In this document: positions 24,727 through 32,836 of the stretch, one piece after another
Layout: each line of letters opens with the position of its first letter
Position numbering within the stretch: position 1 is the first letter of the stretch
Notes under the pieces: generated by a model
The model's database searches: none
What the model saw: only the letters and a program-made list of their open reading frames with translations
What the model was told of the DNA's origin: nothing
Made by a program: the position numbers and the translations under genes
Assembly (NCBI GenBank): GCA_963771835.1
Contig: CAVYVA010000001.1
Span: 682,001 to 746,000, forward strand
Source: CAVQCJ01 sp963771835
Lineage (GTDB): Bacteria > Actinomycetota > Actinomycetes > Prado026
Length of the DNA stretch: 64,000 nucleotides
Direction: 5' to 3'

Positions 24727-24736
24727 ATCCCGCGGG

Positions 24737-25766
24737 TCAGCGCTTCGCGCGGCTCGGTTGCACGCGCATCGGCTCGCCCGGCATCTTGGGGTAGTTCGGG
24801 GGATACGGCATGTCCCCCTCGCCGCGGTCGCGCTCGTCCCGCTCGTACCACTCCAGCAACGGCGTGAGGTCGTGAGCGACGTCGTCGATCGTGGCGTGCA
24901 CGTCGCCGAGCTTCGGCGAACCGCGCCGGCACCGTGGCGATCGTGAAGTCCTCGGTCTCGACGTCGGCCACCTCGTCCCAGCGCAGCGGCGTCGACACGG
25001 TGCCGGTCACCCGTCGCCGGGCGCTGTACGCCGAGGCGATCGTGCGGTCCCGCGCGTTCTGGTTGAAGTCGACGAAGACCCTGGTGCCACGCTCCTCCTT
25101 CCACCACTTCGTGGTGACCGCCGCGGGGTCGCGGCGCTCGACCTCGCGGGCGAACGCGATGGCCGCGTGCCGTACCTCGGTGAAGGTCCAGCGCGGCTCG
25201 ATCCGGACGTACACGTGCAGGCCGCGGTTGCCGCTGGTCTTCGGGAACCCCACCCAGCCCAGCTCGGCGAGCAGCGGCTGCACGCAGCGGACCGCGACCG
25301 CGCGGGCGTCGTCGAAGTCGGTGCCCGGCTGCGGGTCGAGGTCGATGCGCAGCTCGTCGGGGCGGTCGACGTCGGAGCACCGCGCGTGCCAGGGATGGAA
25401 CGTGACCGTGCCCAGGTTGGCGGCCCAGGCGACGTCGGCCGGCTCGGTCACCCGCAACGCGTCCGCCGTGCGTCCGGACGGGAAGGTGACCTGGCAGGTG
25501 CGGATCCAGTCGGGCGCGTGCGTGGGGACCCGCTTCTGGTAGATCTCCTCGCCCTCGACGCCGTCCGGGAACCGCTGCAGGTACGTCGGCCGGTCGTGCA
25601 GCGCGCGCACGATGCCGTCGCCGACCGACAGGTAGTACTCGACCAGGTGCCGCTTGGTGCCGCCGGCCTCGCCGAGCGCCGGGAAGTACACCTTGTCCGG
25701 GTTGGAGACCCGCACGCTGCGCTCCCCCACCTGGAGCTCGATCGCCGGGGTCTTCGCGGCCGCCAT
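24737..25766 (-). pseudogene. ligD: LigD-type primase/polymerase domain protein with a +1 frameshift near the C-terminus
   Basis: A stand-alone archaeo-eukaryotic-primase-like polymerase domain of NHEJ enzyme LigD, about 343 residues once repaired. Family motifs are intact: SNPDKVYFPALG, LVEYYLSVGDGIVRALHDRP, the metal ligands in LRIDLDPQPGTDFDDA, and NRGLHVYVRIEP. After TIATVPARFAE the zero frame turns to Arg-rich nonsense, while the +1 frame gives LGDVHATIDDVAHDLTPLLEWYERDE to a stop at 24737. Deleting one of the two T at 24912-24913 joins them as FAELGDVHA. ATG at 25766. LigC lies 11 kb away, and no Ku gene is in the window. The break may be a consensus error. Confidence 0.8.
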
Positions 25767-25817
25767 GCGTTTCAGGCTAGCGGTCGCCGCACCCGGCTGC
25801 CCCTGCGTCGCGCCGGG

Positions 25818-26426
25818 TCACCCGGCGAGCGAGTCGCCGAACTCGGCCGCGGAGACCGGGTGCGAGAACATCGGGTAGTCGTAGGTGATGGCGTTCTCGT
25901 GCTCGGCCTGCGAGGTCGCCGCGACGCAGTCGGTGAGCGTGAAGACGTTGAACCCCTTCTCGTACGCCGAGCGCATGGTCGACTCGACGCAGCAGTTGGT
26001 GAGGAATCCGCCCAGCGCGACGTTCTTGATCCCCTTGCTGCGCAGGATGAAGTCGAGGTTCGTGCTCGCGAACGTGTCCAGCCCGCGCTTGCCCTCGATG
26101 ACGATGTCGCCCTCGGCCGGTGCCACGTCGTCGACGATCTGCGCGCCCCAGGCACCCTTGACGAAGGCGTTGGTGGCGACGACGCCGGCGAGGATGCCGT
26201 ACGGGTGGTCGTTGATCTCGTTGTAGCCGGCAGCGAACTGGATCGGCGCGTGGATGATCGTCGCCCCGGCGTCCCTGGCCGTCTTCACCAGGCCGGCGGT
26301 GTTGGCGAGCATCCCGGTCGACGCCATGACGTCGGCAACCGCGCCGTGCAGCGCACCGCCGTCGGAGGTGAAGTCGTTCTGGTACTCGATCAGGACGACT
26401 GCGGTCTCTTTCGGGTCCAGCTCCAT
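25818..26426 (-). CDS. Isochorismatase-family cysteine hydrolase
   Basis: 202 residues. The catalytic triad of the family is visible as Asp18 (VLIEYQNDFT), Lys113 (IEGKRGLDTF) and Cys146 (FLTNCCVESTMR), with the cis-peptide GG before FLTN. Members hydrolyse isochorismate, nicotinamide, ureas or related amides; the substrate is not evident. Length is normal. ATG at 26426. It stands alone between LigD-polymerase and msrB. Confidence 0.88.
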   Translation of the reverse strand: MELDPKETAVVLIEYQNDFTSDGGALHGAVADVMASTGMLANTAGLVKTARDAGATIIHAPIQFAAGYNEINDHPYGILAGVVATNAFVKGAWGAQIVDDVAPAEGDIVIEGKRGLDTFASTNLDFILRSKGIKNVALGGFLTNCCVESTMRSAYEKGFNVFTLTDCVAATSQAEHENAITYDYPMFSHPVSAAEFGDSLAG

Positions 26427-26581
26427 CGGGGTGCTCCTCGGCTCGGGCTTGACGGCTCTGCTGCCGACGCTAGCCGGGCCCAGCGCCGGGCACCAGGGTC
26501 GCCCGGGCGTAAGGAAACCGTCATCGCCCCGACCCCGCGGACGGCTCCGGCCGGTCCGCCGCGGGCACGTACCGTTGTCCC

Positions 26582-26998
26582 ATGACTGACACGACGGGCC
26601 CCGTGACCAAGAGCGAGCAGGAGTGGCGCCAGGAGCTGTCGCCGCAGGAGTACCACGTGCTGCGCGAGGCCGGCACCGAGCGCCCGTTCACCGGCGAGTA
26701 CGTCGACACCGAGACGGTCGGCGTCTACGCCTGCCGGGCCTGCGGGCAGGAGCTGTTCCGGTCGACGGCGAAGTTCGCGAGCCACTGCGGCTGGCCGTCC
26801 TTCTACCAGCCGACCGAGTCGGACGCGGTCCGGCTGATCGAGGACCGCTCGATGGGCATGCGCCGGGTCGAGGCCCGCTGCGCCCGGTGCGACAGCCACC
26901 TCGGGCACGTCTTCACCGGCGAGGGGTACCCGACGCCCACCGACGAGCGCTGGTGCATCAACTCGGTCTCCCTGCGCCTGGTGCCCGCCGCCGGCTAG
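26582..26998 (+). CDS. msrB: Peptide-methionine (R)-S-oxide reductase
   Basis: 138 residues. It reduces methionine-R-sulfoxide in proteins using thioredoxin. Zinc ligands Cys51, Cys54, Cys100 and Cys103 (CRAC and CARC), the HCGWPSFYQP motif and the catalytic RWCINSVSLRL with Cys125 are all present. The resolving Cys position upstream is occupied as in one-Cys forms, so recycling may be direct. ATG at 26582; the stop is 3 bp from the convergent glcD stop. Confidence 0.95.
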   Translation: MTDTTGPVTKSEQEWRQELSPQEYHVLREAGTERPFTGEYVDTETVGVYACRACGQELFRSTAKFASHCGWPSFYQPTESDAVRLIEDRSMGMRRVEARCARCDSHLGHVFTGEGYPTPTDERWCINSVSLRLVPAAG

Positions 26999-27001
26999 CG
27001 C

Positions 27002-28393
27002 TCAGCGCACGGGCAGCGCCTTGCCGGGGTTGAGGATCCCCTTGGGGTCCCAGGCACGCTTGACCGCCTCGTGCAGCGACTGCGCCGCCGGGTCCAGCTC
27101 GACCCCGAGCTTGCGTCGCTTGAGCAGCCCGACGCCGTGCTCACCGGTGACGGTGCCGCCCAGGTCCAGCGCCACGTCGAGGATGGCCTCGAACGCCGCC
27201 GACGCGCGCACGGCCGCCGCCTCGTCGCCGCGCGGGTGGACGACCGTCGGGTGCAGGTTCCCGTCCCCGTGCCCGAACGTGCAGATGAGCACGTCGTACC
27301 GATCGGCGAGCTCGGTGAACCGCGCCATCGCCTCCGGCAGCCGGGACCGCGGCACAGCCACGTCGTCCAGCTCGCTGACGCCGAGCTGCTCCACGGCGGT
27401 CACCGCGACGCGGCGGGCGGCGACCAGCATGTCCGCCTGCTGGGCGTCCTCGGAGATGTACACCTCGGTCGCGCCGGCCCGCTCGCACTCCTGCGCGACC
27501 AGAGCCGCCTCGTGCGCGCCGGCCGACCCGGGCAGGTCCGACTGCCCGATGACCAGCGCACCCGCCGCGAGGTCCAGTCCCATCGGCTGGAACGCCTCCA
27601 CCGCGGCCACGGTCGCCCGGTCCATGATCTCCAGCAGGGACGGGTTCGCCACGACCGTGGACCGCTCGATCGCGCGACCCGCCGACGGCAGGTCGGCGAA
27701 CACCGCCACCACCGTCGTCGGGGGCGGCGGGAGCGGACGCAGCCGCAGCCACGCCTGGGTGACCACCGCCAGCGTGCCCTCGCTGCCGACCACCAGCCCG
27801 GCCAGGTCGTAGCCGGCCACACCCTTCGGCGTACGGTGCCCCAGCCGGGTCACCGTCCCGTCGGCCAGCACGACCTCCAGCCCCAGCACCGCGTCCCTGG
27901 TGACGCCGTACTTGACGCAGCACATCCCGCCCGAGTTCGTGCCGATGTTGCCGCCGATGCTGCAGAAGTCCTTGCTGCCGGGGTCCGGGGCGTACCACAG
28001 GCCCGACCTCGCCACATGGTCGCGGAGCTGCTGGTTGATCACGCCCGGCTCGACGACCGCGTACCCGTCGTCGACGTGGACGTCCACGACCCGGTTCATC
28101 CGCTCGGTCGAGAGCACGATGCAGCCGTCGATCGCGTTGGCCCCGCCGGCCAGGCCGGACCCGGCGCCGCGCGGCACCACGGGGACGCCGCGCGCGTGGG
28201 CCGCCGCGAGCACCGCGGACACCTGCTCGGTCGTGCTGGGCCTGACCACCACCTGCGGGACGCCGGCCTCGATGGCGCCGGCGCGGTCGTGCCGGTAGGC
28301 CTCGAGGCTGACGGGGTCGACGACGACGGCGTCGTCCGGCAGCGCCGCGCCGAGCTCGGCCAGCAACGTCGACTCGCGGGTCCCCGCCGTCAC
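27002..28393 (-). CDS. glcD: FAD-linked oxidase, glycolate/D-lactate dehydrogenase GlcD type
   Basis: 463 residues from GTG 28393 (VTAGTRESTLLAELGAALP). The FAD_binding_4 domain has VPRGAGSGLAGGANAIDGCIVLS, the FAD loop CSIGGNIGTNSGGMCCVKYGVT and VGSEGTLAVVT. The C-terminal cap ends ICTFGHGDGNLHPTV and GTVTGEHGVGLLKRRKL, with the metal and substrate His motifs in place. It oxidises a 2-hydroxyacid such as glycolate or D-lactate. No GlcE or GlcF subunits are adjacent. The region upstream of 28393 is non-coding and holds a hairpin repeat. Confidence 0.9.
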   Translation of the reverse strand: MTAGTRESTLLAELGAALPDDAVVVDPVSLEAYRHDRAGAIEAGVPQVVVRPSTTEQVSAVLAAAHARGVPVVPRGAGSGLAGGANAIDGCIVLSTERMNRVVDVHVDDGYAVVEPGVINQQLRDHVARSGLWYAPDPGSKDFCSIGGNIGTNSGGMCCVKYGVTRDAVLGLEVVLADGTVTRLGHRTPKGVAGYDLAGLVVGSEGTLAVVTQAWLRLRPLPPPPTTVVAVFADLPSAGRAIERSTVVANPSLLEIMDRATVAAVEAFQPMGLDLAAGALVIGQSDLPGSAGAHEAALVAQECERAGATEVYISEDAQQADMLVAARRVAVTAVEQLGVSELDDVAVPRSRLPEAMARFTELADRYDVLICTFGHGDGNLHPTVVHPRGDEAAAVRASAAFEAILDVALDLGGTVTGEHGVGLLKRRKLGVELDPAAQSLHEAVKRAWDPKGILNPGKALPVR

Positions 28394-28438
28394 GCCCCCA
28401 CCGTACAAGCCTCCGTCATCCACACTCTCCCCAGCTCT

Positions 28439-28484
28439 CGTTGCATACGGATCGGGGGCCAGGATCCCCAATCCGTATGCAACG
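28439..28484. repeat. Hairpin repeat, copy 1 (left boundary of nuclease-like gene)
   Basis: CGTTGCATACGGATCGGGG (28439-28457) pairs with CCCCAATCCGTATGCAACG (28466-28484) with one mismatch and an 8-base loop. The same stem recurs at 29472-29517. It lies between the divergently read glcD (start 28393) and the AbiEi/DUF559-like gene (start 28578), so it is not a simple terminator for either. Confidence 0.85.
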
Positions 28485-28577
28485 ACGGCACCTGGACGGG
28501 GCTGTGGACGGCGCCGCTCCGTCCACAGCGGCCGGCGCCGTCCGCCGGGCACACCCGCAGGGCAGCATCGTGCTGAG

Positions 28578-29459
28578 GTGCCGACTCGCCTGGACTCGCC
28601 GAGCACGGTGATGCGGCCCGCCGAGGCGGCCCGGATCCACGGTCGGGATCGAGTTCGTTGGGCGGTCGCGAGCAGACGCTGGGCTCAACCCCACCCGCGT
28701 GTCGTCGTCACGCACAACGGCGAGCTGACCCGTCATGAACAGCTGCAGGTCGCGACACTGGTCGGACCCGTCGGCACTCTGATCGCCGGCGTGACGTCAG
28801 CGACGCTGCACGGACTCCGCGGATTCGACGTCGACCCCGTCCATGTCGTGATCCCGCACCACGCGCGGGCTCCCGAGCTCCCCTGGCTGGTGCCGCACCG
28901 CTCGATCGTGCTCGGATCCGAGCGCGGGTCCGGCGATCCGCGTCGTACGTCGGTGGAGCGCAGCCTCATCGACGCGGCATGCTGGGCTCCTCATCCGCGC
29001 CTGGCTCGCGCGATCGTCCTCGCCGGAGTCCAGCAACGTCTGTCGACCCCCGACCGGCTGGCGGACGCACTCGATGTCCGCGGACCGGTCAGCGGCGTCG
29101 GCCTCGTCGCCGAGAGCATCCGTGACGCTGCTGGGGGCATCGAGTCACTGCCGGAGCGAGACTTCGCCCGGCTGTTGTCGTCGGCCGGCCTTCCGCGGCC
29201 TTCGACACAGGTCCGGGTCCGTACGGCCGGGCGACGGTACCGGCTGGACGTCATGTTCGAACCGTGGGGCGTCTGCGTGGAGATCGACGGCGCCCATCAC
29301 CGCGACCAGCTGCAGAGCGGCTCCGACATGGCCCGCCAGAACGACCTGGTCGTCGCCGGGCGGATGCTGCTGCGGTTCAGCTCGTACCAGGTCAGGCACG
29401 AGGCCAAGTGGGTGGGCGCCGTCATCCGCCGAGCCCTGGTCGCCGCAGGTTGGCGCTGA
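28578..29459 (+). CDS. AbiEi-like winged-helix plus DUF559/restriction-endonuclease-like protein
   Basis: 293 residues. The N-terminal half resembles AbiEi-type antitoxins and their homologs (PAEAARIHGRDRVRWAVASRRW, QVATLVGPVGTLIAGVTSATLHGL, VHVVIPHH), a winged-helix/YhfG-like region. The C-terminal half has a PD-(D/E)XK nuclease pattern: Glu in SLPERDFARLL (residue 193), Asp224 in YRLDVMFEP, and Glu235-x-Asp237 in VCVEIDGAHH, as in DUF559/Vsr-like proteins. No AbiEii toxin gene is next to it. GTG at 28578 (ATG at 28611 is an alternative). The gene is enclosed by two nearly identical hairpins, 94 bp upstream of the start and 13 bp downstream of the stop. Confidence 0.75.
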   Translation: MPTRLDSPSTVMRPAEAARIHGRDRVRWAVASRRWAQPHPRVVVTHNGELTRHEQLQVATLVGPVGTLIAGVTSATLHGLRGFDVDPVHVVIPHHARAPELPWLVPHRSIVLGSERGSGDPRRTSVERSLIDAACWAPHPRLARAIVLAGVQQRLSTPDRLADALDVRGPVSGVGLVAESIRDAAGGIESLPERDFARLLSSAGLPRPSTQVRVRTAGRRYRLDVMFEPWGVCVEIDGAHHRDQLQSGSDMARQNDLVVAGRMLLRFSSYQVRHEAKWVGAVIRRALVAAGWR

Positions 29460-29471
29460 CCCGCCACGGCT

Positions 29472-29517
29472 CGTTGCATACGGATTGGGGGTGATAGCCC
29501 CCAATCCGTATGCAACG
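29472..29517. repeat. Hairpin repeat, copy 2 (right boundary of nuclease-like gene)
   Basis: CGTTGCATACGGATTGGGGG (29472-29491) and its perfect 20-bp complement at 29498-29517 enclose the loop TGATAG. It sits between the convergent ends of the nuclease-like gene (29459) and hemQ (29525) and could terminate both. The identical stem upstream of the gene points to something more than termination. Confidence 0.88.
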
Positions 29518-29524
29518 ACGGGGG

Positions 29525-30232
29525 TTAGGGGAGGGCGGCGACGAGGTCGGCGAGGGGCCGGCGCCGTCCGGTGTAGAACGGCAGCTCCTCGCGCACGTGC
29601 AGCCGAGCCCTCGACCCCCGAAGGTGCCGCATCAGGTCGACGATGCGGTGCAGCTCGTCCGCCTCGAACGCGAGGATCCACTCGTAGTCGCCCAGCGCGA
29701 ACGACGCCACGGTGTTCGCCCGTACGTCCGGGAACCCGCGCGCCATCTGCCCGTGCTCGGCGAGCATCGCCCGCCGCTCCTCCTCCGGCAGCACGTACCA
29801 GTCGTACGACCGCACGAACGGGTACACGCACAGGTAGCCGCGCGGCTCCTCGTCGGACAGGAACGCCGGCACGTGACTCTTGTTGAACTCCGCGGGACGG
29901 TGCAGCGCGGCCACCGACCAGACCGGCTCGCTGGCGCGCCCGAGCGCCGTCCGGCGCAGCCGCTCGTACGCGTCCTGCAGGTCGTCCGCGGACGCCGCGT
30001 GCCACCACACCATCAGGTCGGCGTCGGCACGCAGGCCGGCGACGTCGTAGAAGCCGCGCACGACCACGTCCTTGGCGGACAGCTGCTCGACCAGCGCCTC
30101 CACCTCGGCCACCACCGGCGCCCGGTCGGCCTCACCCAGCGGCCGGGCGACGCGGAAGACCGACCACATCGTGTAGCGGATGACCTCGTTGAGCTCGCGG
30201 GCCCTGGGGGCCGTCCGACCGGTGTCAGCCAT
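29525..30232 (-). CDS. hemQ: Coproheme decarboxylase HemQ (ChdC)
   Basis: 235 residues of the chlorite-dismutase-like fold. HemQ converts coproheme to protoheme with H2O2 in the coproporphyrin-dependent route of Gram-positives. The start ELNEVIRYTMWSVFRV and the core YPFVRSYDWYVLPEEERRAMLAEHGQMAR are diagnostic; Tyr143/Tyr146 and His160 lie at the expected catalytic and axial positions. The ATG at 30232 overlaps the end of hemG by 8 bp; longer frames upstream belong to hemG's complementary frames. It is the last gene of the EamA-hemE-hemG-hemQ operon. Confidence 0.93.
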   Translation of the reverse strand: MADTGRTAPRARELNEVIRYTMWSVFRVARPLGEADRAPVVAEVEALVEQLSAKDVVVRGFYDVAGLRADADLMVWWHAASADDLQDAYERLRRTALGRASEPVWSVAALHRPAEFNKSHVPAFLSDEEPRGYLCVYPFVRSYDWYVLPEEERRAMLAEHGQMARGFPDVRANTVASFALGDYEWILAFEADELHRIVDLMRHLRGSRARLHVREELPFYTGRRRPLADLVAALP

Positions 30233-31724
30233 GGCCCCATTGTCTCCGCGCCGCCAGGCTCGCCAGCACCCGGTCGGCCGCGGTCCGCGCCGACCCGGCG
30301 CAGGCCGGGATCCCCACCCCGTCGTACGCGGCCCCGCACACGGCCAGCCCCGGGTGCTCGGCGATCGAGCGCCGGATCCGGGCGACGCGGTCCGGGTGGC
30401 CCACGGTGTACTGCGGCAGCGCGCCGCCCCACCGGGTGACCTGCCGGTCGACGGGGCGCAGGTCGACCCGCAGCGCTGCGGACAGGTCGGCCAGCGCCAC
30501 CGCGGCGAGCTCGTCGTCGTCGCGCTGCAGGTCCGCGACCTCGCGGTGCCGCCCCACCGACACCCGCAGGACGGCCAGGTCACCGGCGGTCCCGGCGAGC
30601 CAGCCCCACTTCTGCGACGAGTACGTCGCGGCCTTCACCACCCGGCCGTCGACGGGCGGCACGAGGAAGCCGGTGCCCCCCAGCCGACCGCCGACCTGGT
30701 CGAGCGGGACCGCGTACGTGACCAGCCCGACGCTCGCGTACTCGACGGTCCCGAGCTCGGCGGAGGCCTCGGGCGCGACGGCCTGCAGCAGCCGGGACGC
30801 CGGCGCGGCCGGCACCGCCAGCACGACGGCGTCGGCGAACATCTGCTCGGGCTGCCGGGTCGGTCCGAGGACCACGCGCCAGCCGCCCGGCGAGCGGCGC
30901 AGCTCGCGCACCATCGCCCCGACCCGGATCGTCGCGCCGCCGTCGGCGCAGGCCGCGGCGACCGCCGCCGGCAGCCGGCCGAGCCCGCCGCGGATGCCGG
31001 CGAACACCGGCCGGGTCAGCCCCGGCGGTTCGGCCGTCGGTCCGGCGATGCCGCCGCCGGCCGCGCTGACGGCGACGCCGGCAGAGCCCGATCCCAGCAC
31101 CTGCTCCACCGCCCGCAGCAGCGAGCGCTCGACCCGGACGGCGCCGGCGAGCTGCGGCAGCGTCGCGTCCAGCGACAGCTCGTCGGCGTGACCGGCGTAG
31201 ACCCCCCCGAGCAACGGCTCGACGAGCCGGTCGACGACCTCACGGCCGAGCCGTGCGGCCACGAACGAACCGAGCGGGACGTCGCCACGGACCGGGGTCC
31301 TGGCGAGCACGTGGTCCAACGGGATCCTGGCCAGGCCCGGGAGCGAGACCACCCCGCTGGCGGCCAGCGAGCGCAGGTCGCCGGGGATGCCCATCAGCTG
31401 GCCCGCGGGCAGCGGCCGCATCGCGCCCCGGCTCCACACGCACGCCCCGGCGACGGCCGGGTGCACGATGTCCTGGCCGAGCCCGGCCGCGTGCACCAGC
31501 GCGAGCGCCTCCGGCCGCCGGGCGAGCAGCGACTCGGCGCCGGCGTCCACGGCGATGCCGGCGACCTCGGTCAGCACCAGCTTGCCGCCGACCGCGGCGG
31601 CCCCCTCGAGGACGGTCACGTCCACCTCGCCCGCCGCGCGCTCGAGCACCGCGAGCGCGGCCGCGAGACCGGAGATCCCGCCGCCGACCACGACGACGTG
31701 CGGTCGCGCCGCACCGGCGGTCAC
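30225..31724 (-). CDS. hemG: Coproporphyrinogen III / protoporphyrinogen IX oxidase (HemY/CgoX type)
   Basis: 499 residues, an oxygen-dependent FAD oxidase. The dinucleotide motif HVVVVGGGISGLAAALAVLE is at residues 9-28, and the C-terminal ends with PACAGSARTAADRVL, the FAD-binding GxGxxGC-like region. With HemQ next to it, the likely substrate is coproporphyrinogen III, giving coproporphyrin III (CgoX activity). GTG at 31724 overlaps the hemE stop as GTGA, and its stop overlaps hemQ by 8 bp. Confidence 0.92.
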   Translation of the reverse strand: MTAGAARPHVVVVGGGISGLAAALAVLERAAGEVDVTVLEGAAAVGGKLVLTEVAGIAVDAGAESLLARRPEALALVHAAGLGQDIVHPAVAGACVWSRGAMRPLPAGQLMGIPGDLRSLAASGVVSLPGLARIPLDHVLARTPVRGDVPLGSFVAARLGREVVDRLVEPLLGGVYAGHADELSLDATLPQLAGAVRVERSLLRAVEQVLGSGSAGVAVSAAGGGIAGPTAEPPGLTRPVFAGIRGGLGRLPAAVAAACADGGATIRVGAMVRELRRSPGGWRVVLGPTRQPEQMFADAVVLAVPAAPASRLLQAVAPEASAELGTVEYASVGLVTYAVPLDQVGGRLGGTGFLVPPVDGRVVKAATYSSQKWGWLAGTAGDLAVLRVSVGRHREVADLQRDDDELAAVALADLSAALRVDLRPVDRQVTRWGGALPQYTVGHPDRVARIRRSIAEHPGLAVCGAAYDGVGIPACAGSARTAADRVLASLAARRQWGHG

Positions 31725-32836
31725 CGGACCTGCTGCCCGTGCTCGTGCACGAGGTCGACCACAGCGGCGAGCACGCCGGGGTCGGTCTCCGGCAGGACTC
31801 CGTGCCCGAGGTTGAAGACGTGCCCGGGCAGCCCGCCGGCGGCCGCCAGCACGGCCAGCACCTGAGCCTTCACCGCCGCCGGCGGCGCGAAGACGACGGC
31901 GGGGTCCAGGTTCCCCTGCAGCGCGACGCCCGGCCCGACCCGGCCCGCGGCCACGTCCAGCGGCACCCGGAAGTCGACCCCCATGACGTCCGCGCCGGCC
32001 TCGCGCATCGCGCCGAGCAGCTCGCCGGTACCCACGCCGAAGTGGATCCGCGGCACCTGCCTGCCGACCTCGGCGGCGGCTCGCGCCACGGCCGCGAGCA
32101 CCGTCGTCGAGTGCGGCAGGACGTACTCGCGGTAGTCCGCCTCAGACAGCGCGCCCGCCCAGGAGTCGAACAGCTGCACGGCGGCGGCGCCCGCACGGAC
32201 CTGCACGGCCAGGAAGTCGGCGGCGATCCCTGCGAGCCGGCCCAGCAGCTCGTGCCACAGCAGCGGGTCCCCGTACATCAGCGCCTTGGTGCGTTCGTGG
32301 TTGCGGCTCGGACCGCCCTCGACGAGGTACGACGCCAGCGTGAACGGCGCGCCGGCGAACCCGATCAGCGGGGTGCTGCCGAGCTCGGCCGTGAGCAGCC
32401 GGACCGCCCGCGCGACGGGTTCGACCGCGCCGGAGTCCAGCGGGCGCAGCACGTCGAGGCCGGCCCGGTCCCGGATCGGCGTCGCCACGACCGGTCCGAC
32501 GCCCGGCTTGATGTCCAGGTCGACCCCGACCGCCTTCAGCGGGACCACGATGTCGCTGAACAGGATCGCCGCGTCGACGCCGTACCGCCGCACCGGCTGC
32601 AGGGTCAGCTCGGCGACCAGGTCCGGGCGCAGGCAGGCGTCGAGCATCCCGGTCCCCGCCCGCACCGCGCGGTACTCCGGCAGCGAGCGCCCGGCCTGCC
32701 GCATGAACCACACCGGCGTGTACGGCACGGGTTCGCGCCGGCAGGCGCGCAGGAACGCCGAGTCCTGGACCCCGGCGGGTTGGACGGCTGGCTGCACGGC
32801 GGTCACGGTGCCGATCGTTTCATGCGGCGTGCTCAC
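31721..32836 (-). CDS. hemE: Uroporphyrinogen decarboxylase
   Basis: 371 residues. It removes four carboxyls from uroporphyrinogen III to make coproporphyrinogen III. The N-terminal signature PVWFMRQAGRSLPEYR and the ILFSDIVVPLKAVGVDLDIKPGVGPVV segment are characteristic, with the key Asp in FSDI. HVFNLGHGVLPETDP is the conserved C-terminal motif. GTG at 32836 overlaps the EamA stop as GTGA; longer frames into the EamA gene are shadow. First heme-pathway gene of the operon. Confidence 0.95.
   Translation of the reverse strand: MSTPHETIGTVTAVQPAVQPAGVQDSAFLRACRREPVPYTPVWFMRQAGRSLPEYRAVRAGTGMLDACLRPDLVAELTLQPVRRYGVDAAILFSDIVVPLKAVGVDLDIKPGVGPVVATPIRDRAGLDVLRPLDSGAVEPVARAVRLLTAELGSTPLIGFAGAPFTLASYLVEGGPSRNHERTKALMYGDPLLWHELLGRLAGIAADFLAVQVRAGAAAVQLFDSWAGALSEADYREYVLPHSTTVLAAVARAAAEVGRQVPRIHFGVGTGELLGAMREAGADVMGVDFRVPLDVAAGRVGPGVALQGNLDPAVVFAPPAAVKAQVLAVLAAAGGLPGHVFNLGHGVLPETDPGVLAAVVDLVHEHGQQVR

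Noticed and set aside
24891..26585. Long plus-strand open frame (over 560 codons) across the LigD-polymerase and isochorismatase genes
   Set aside because: It is antisense to two recognisable genes and has the His/Arg/Asp/Val-rich composition of a GC-rich shadow frame; no family motif.
28439..29517. Hairpins considered as phage or integron attachment sites
   Set aside because: No integrase or recombinase gene is present, and the enclosed gene is a single nuclease-like frame.
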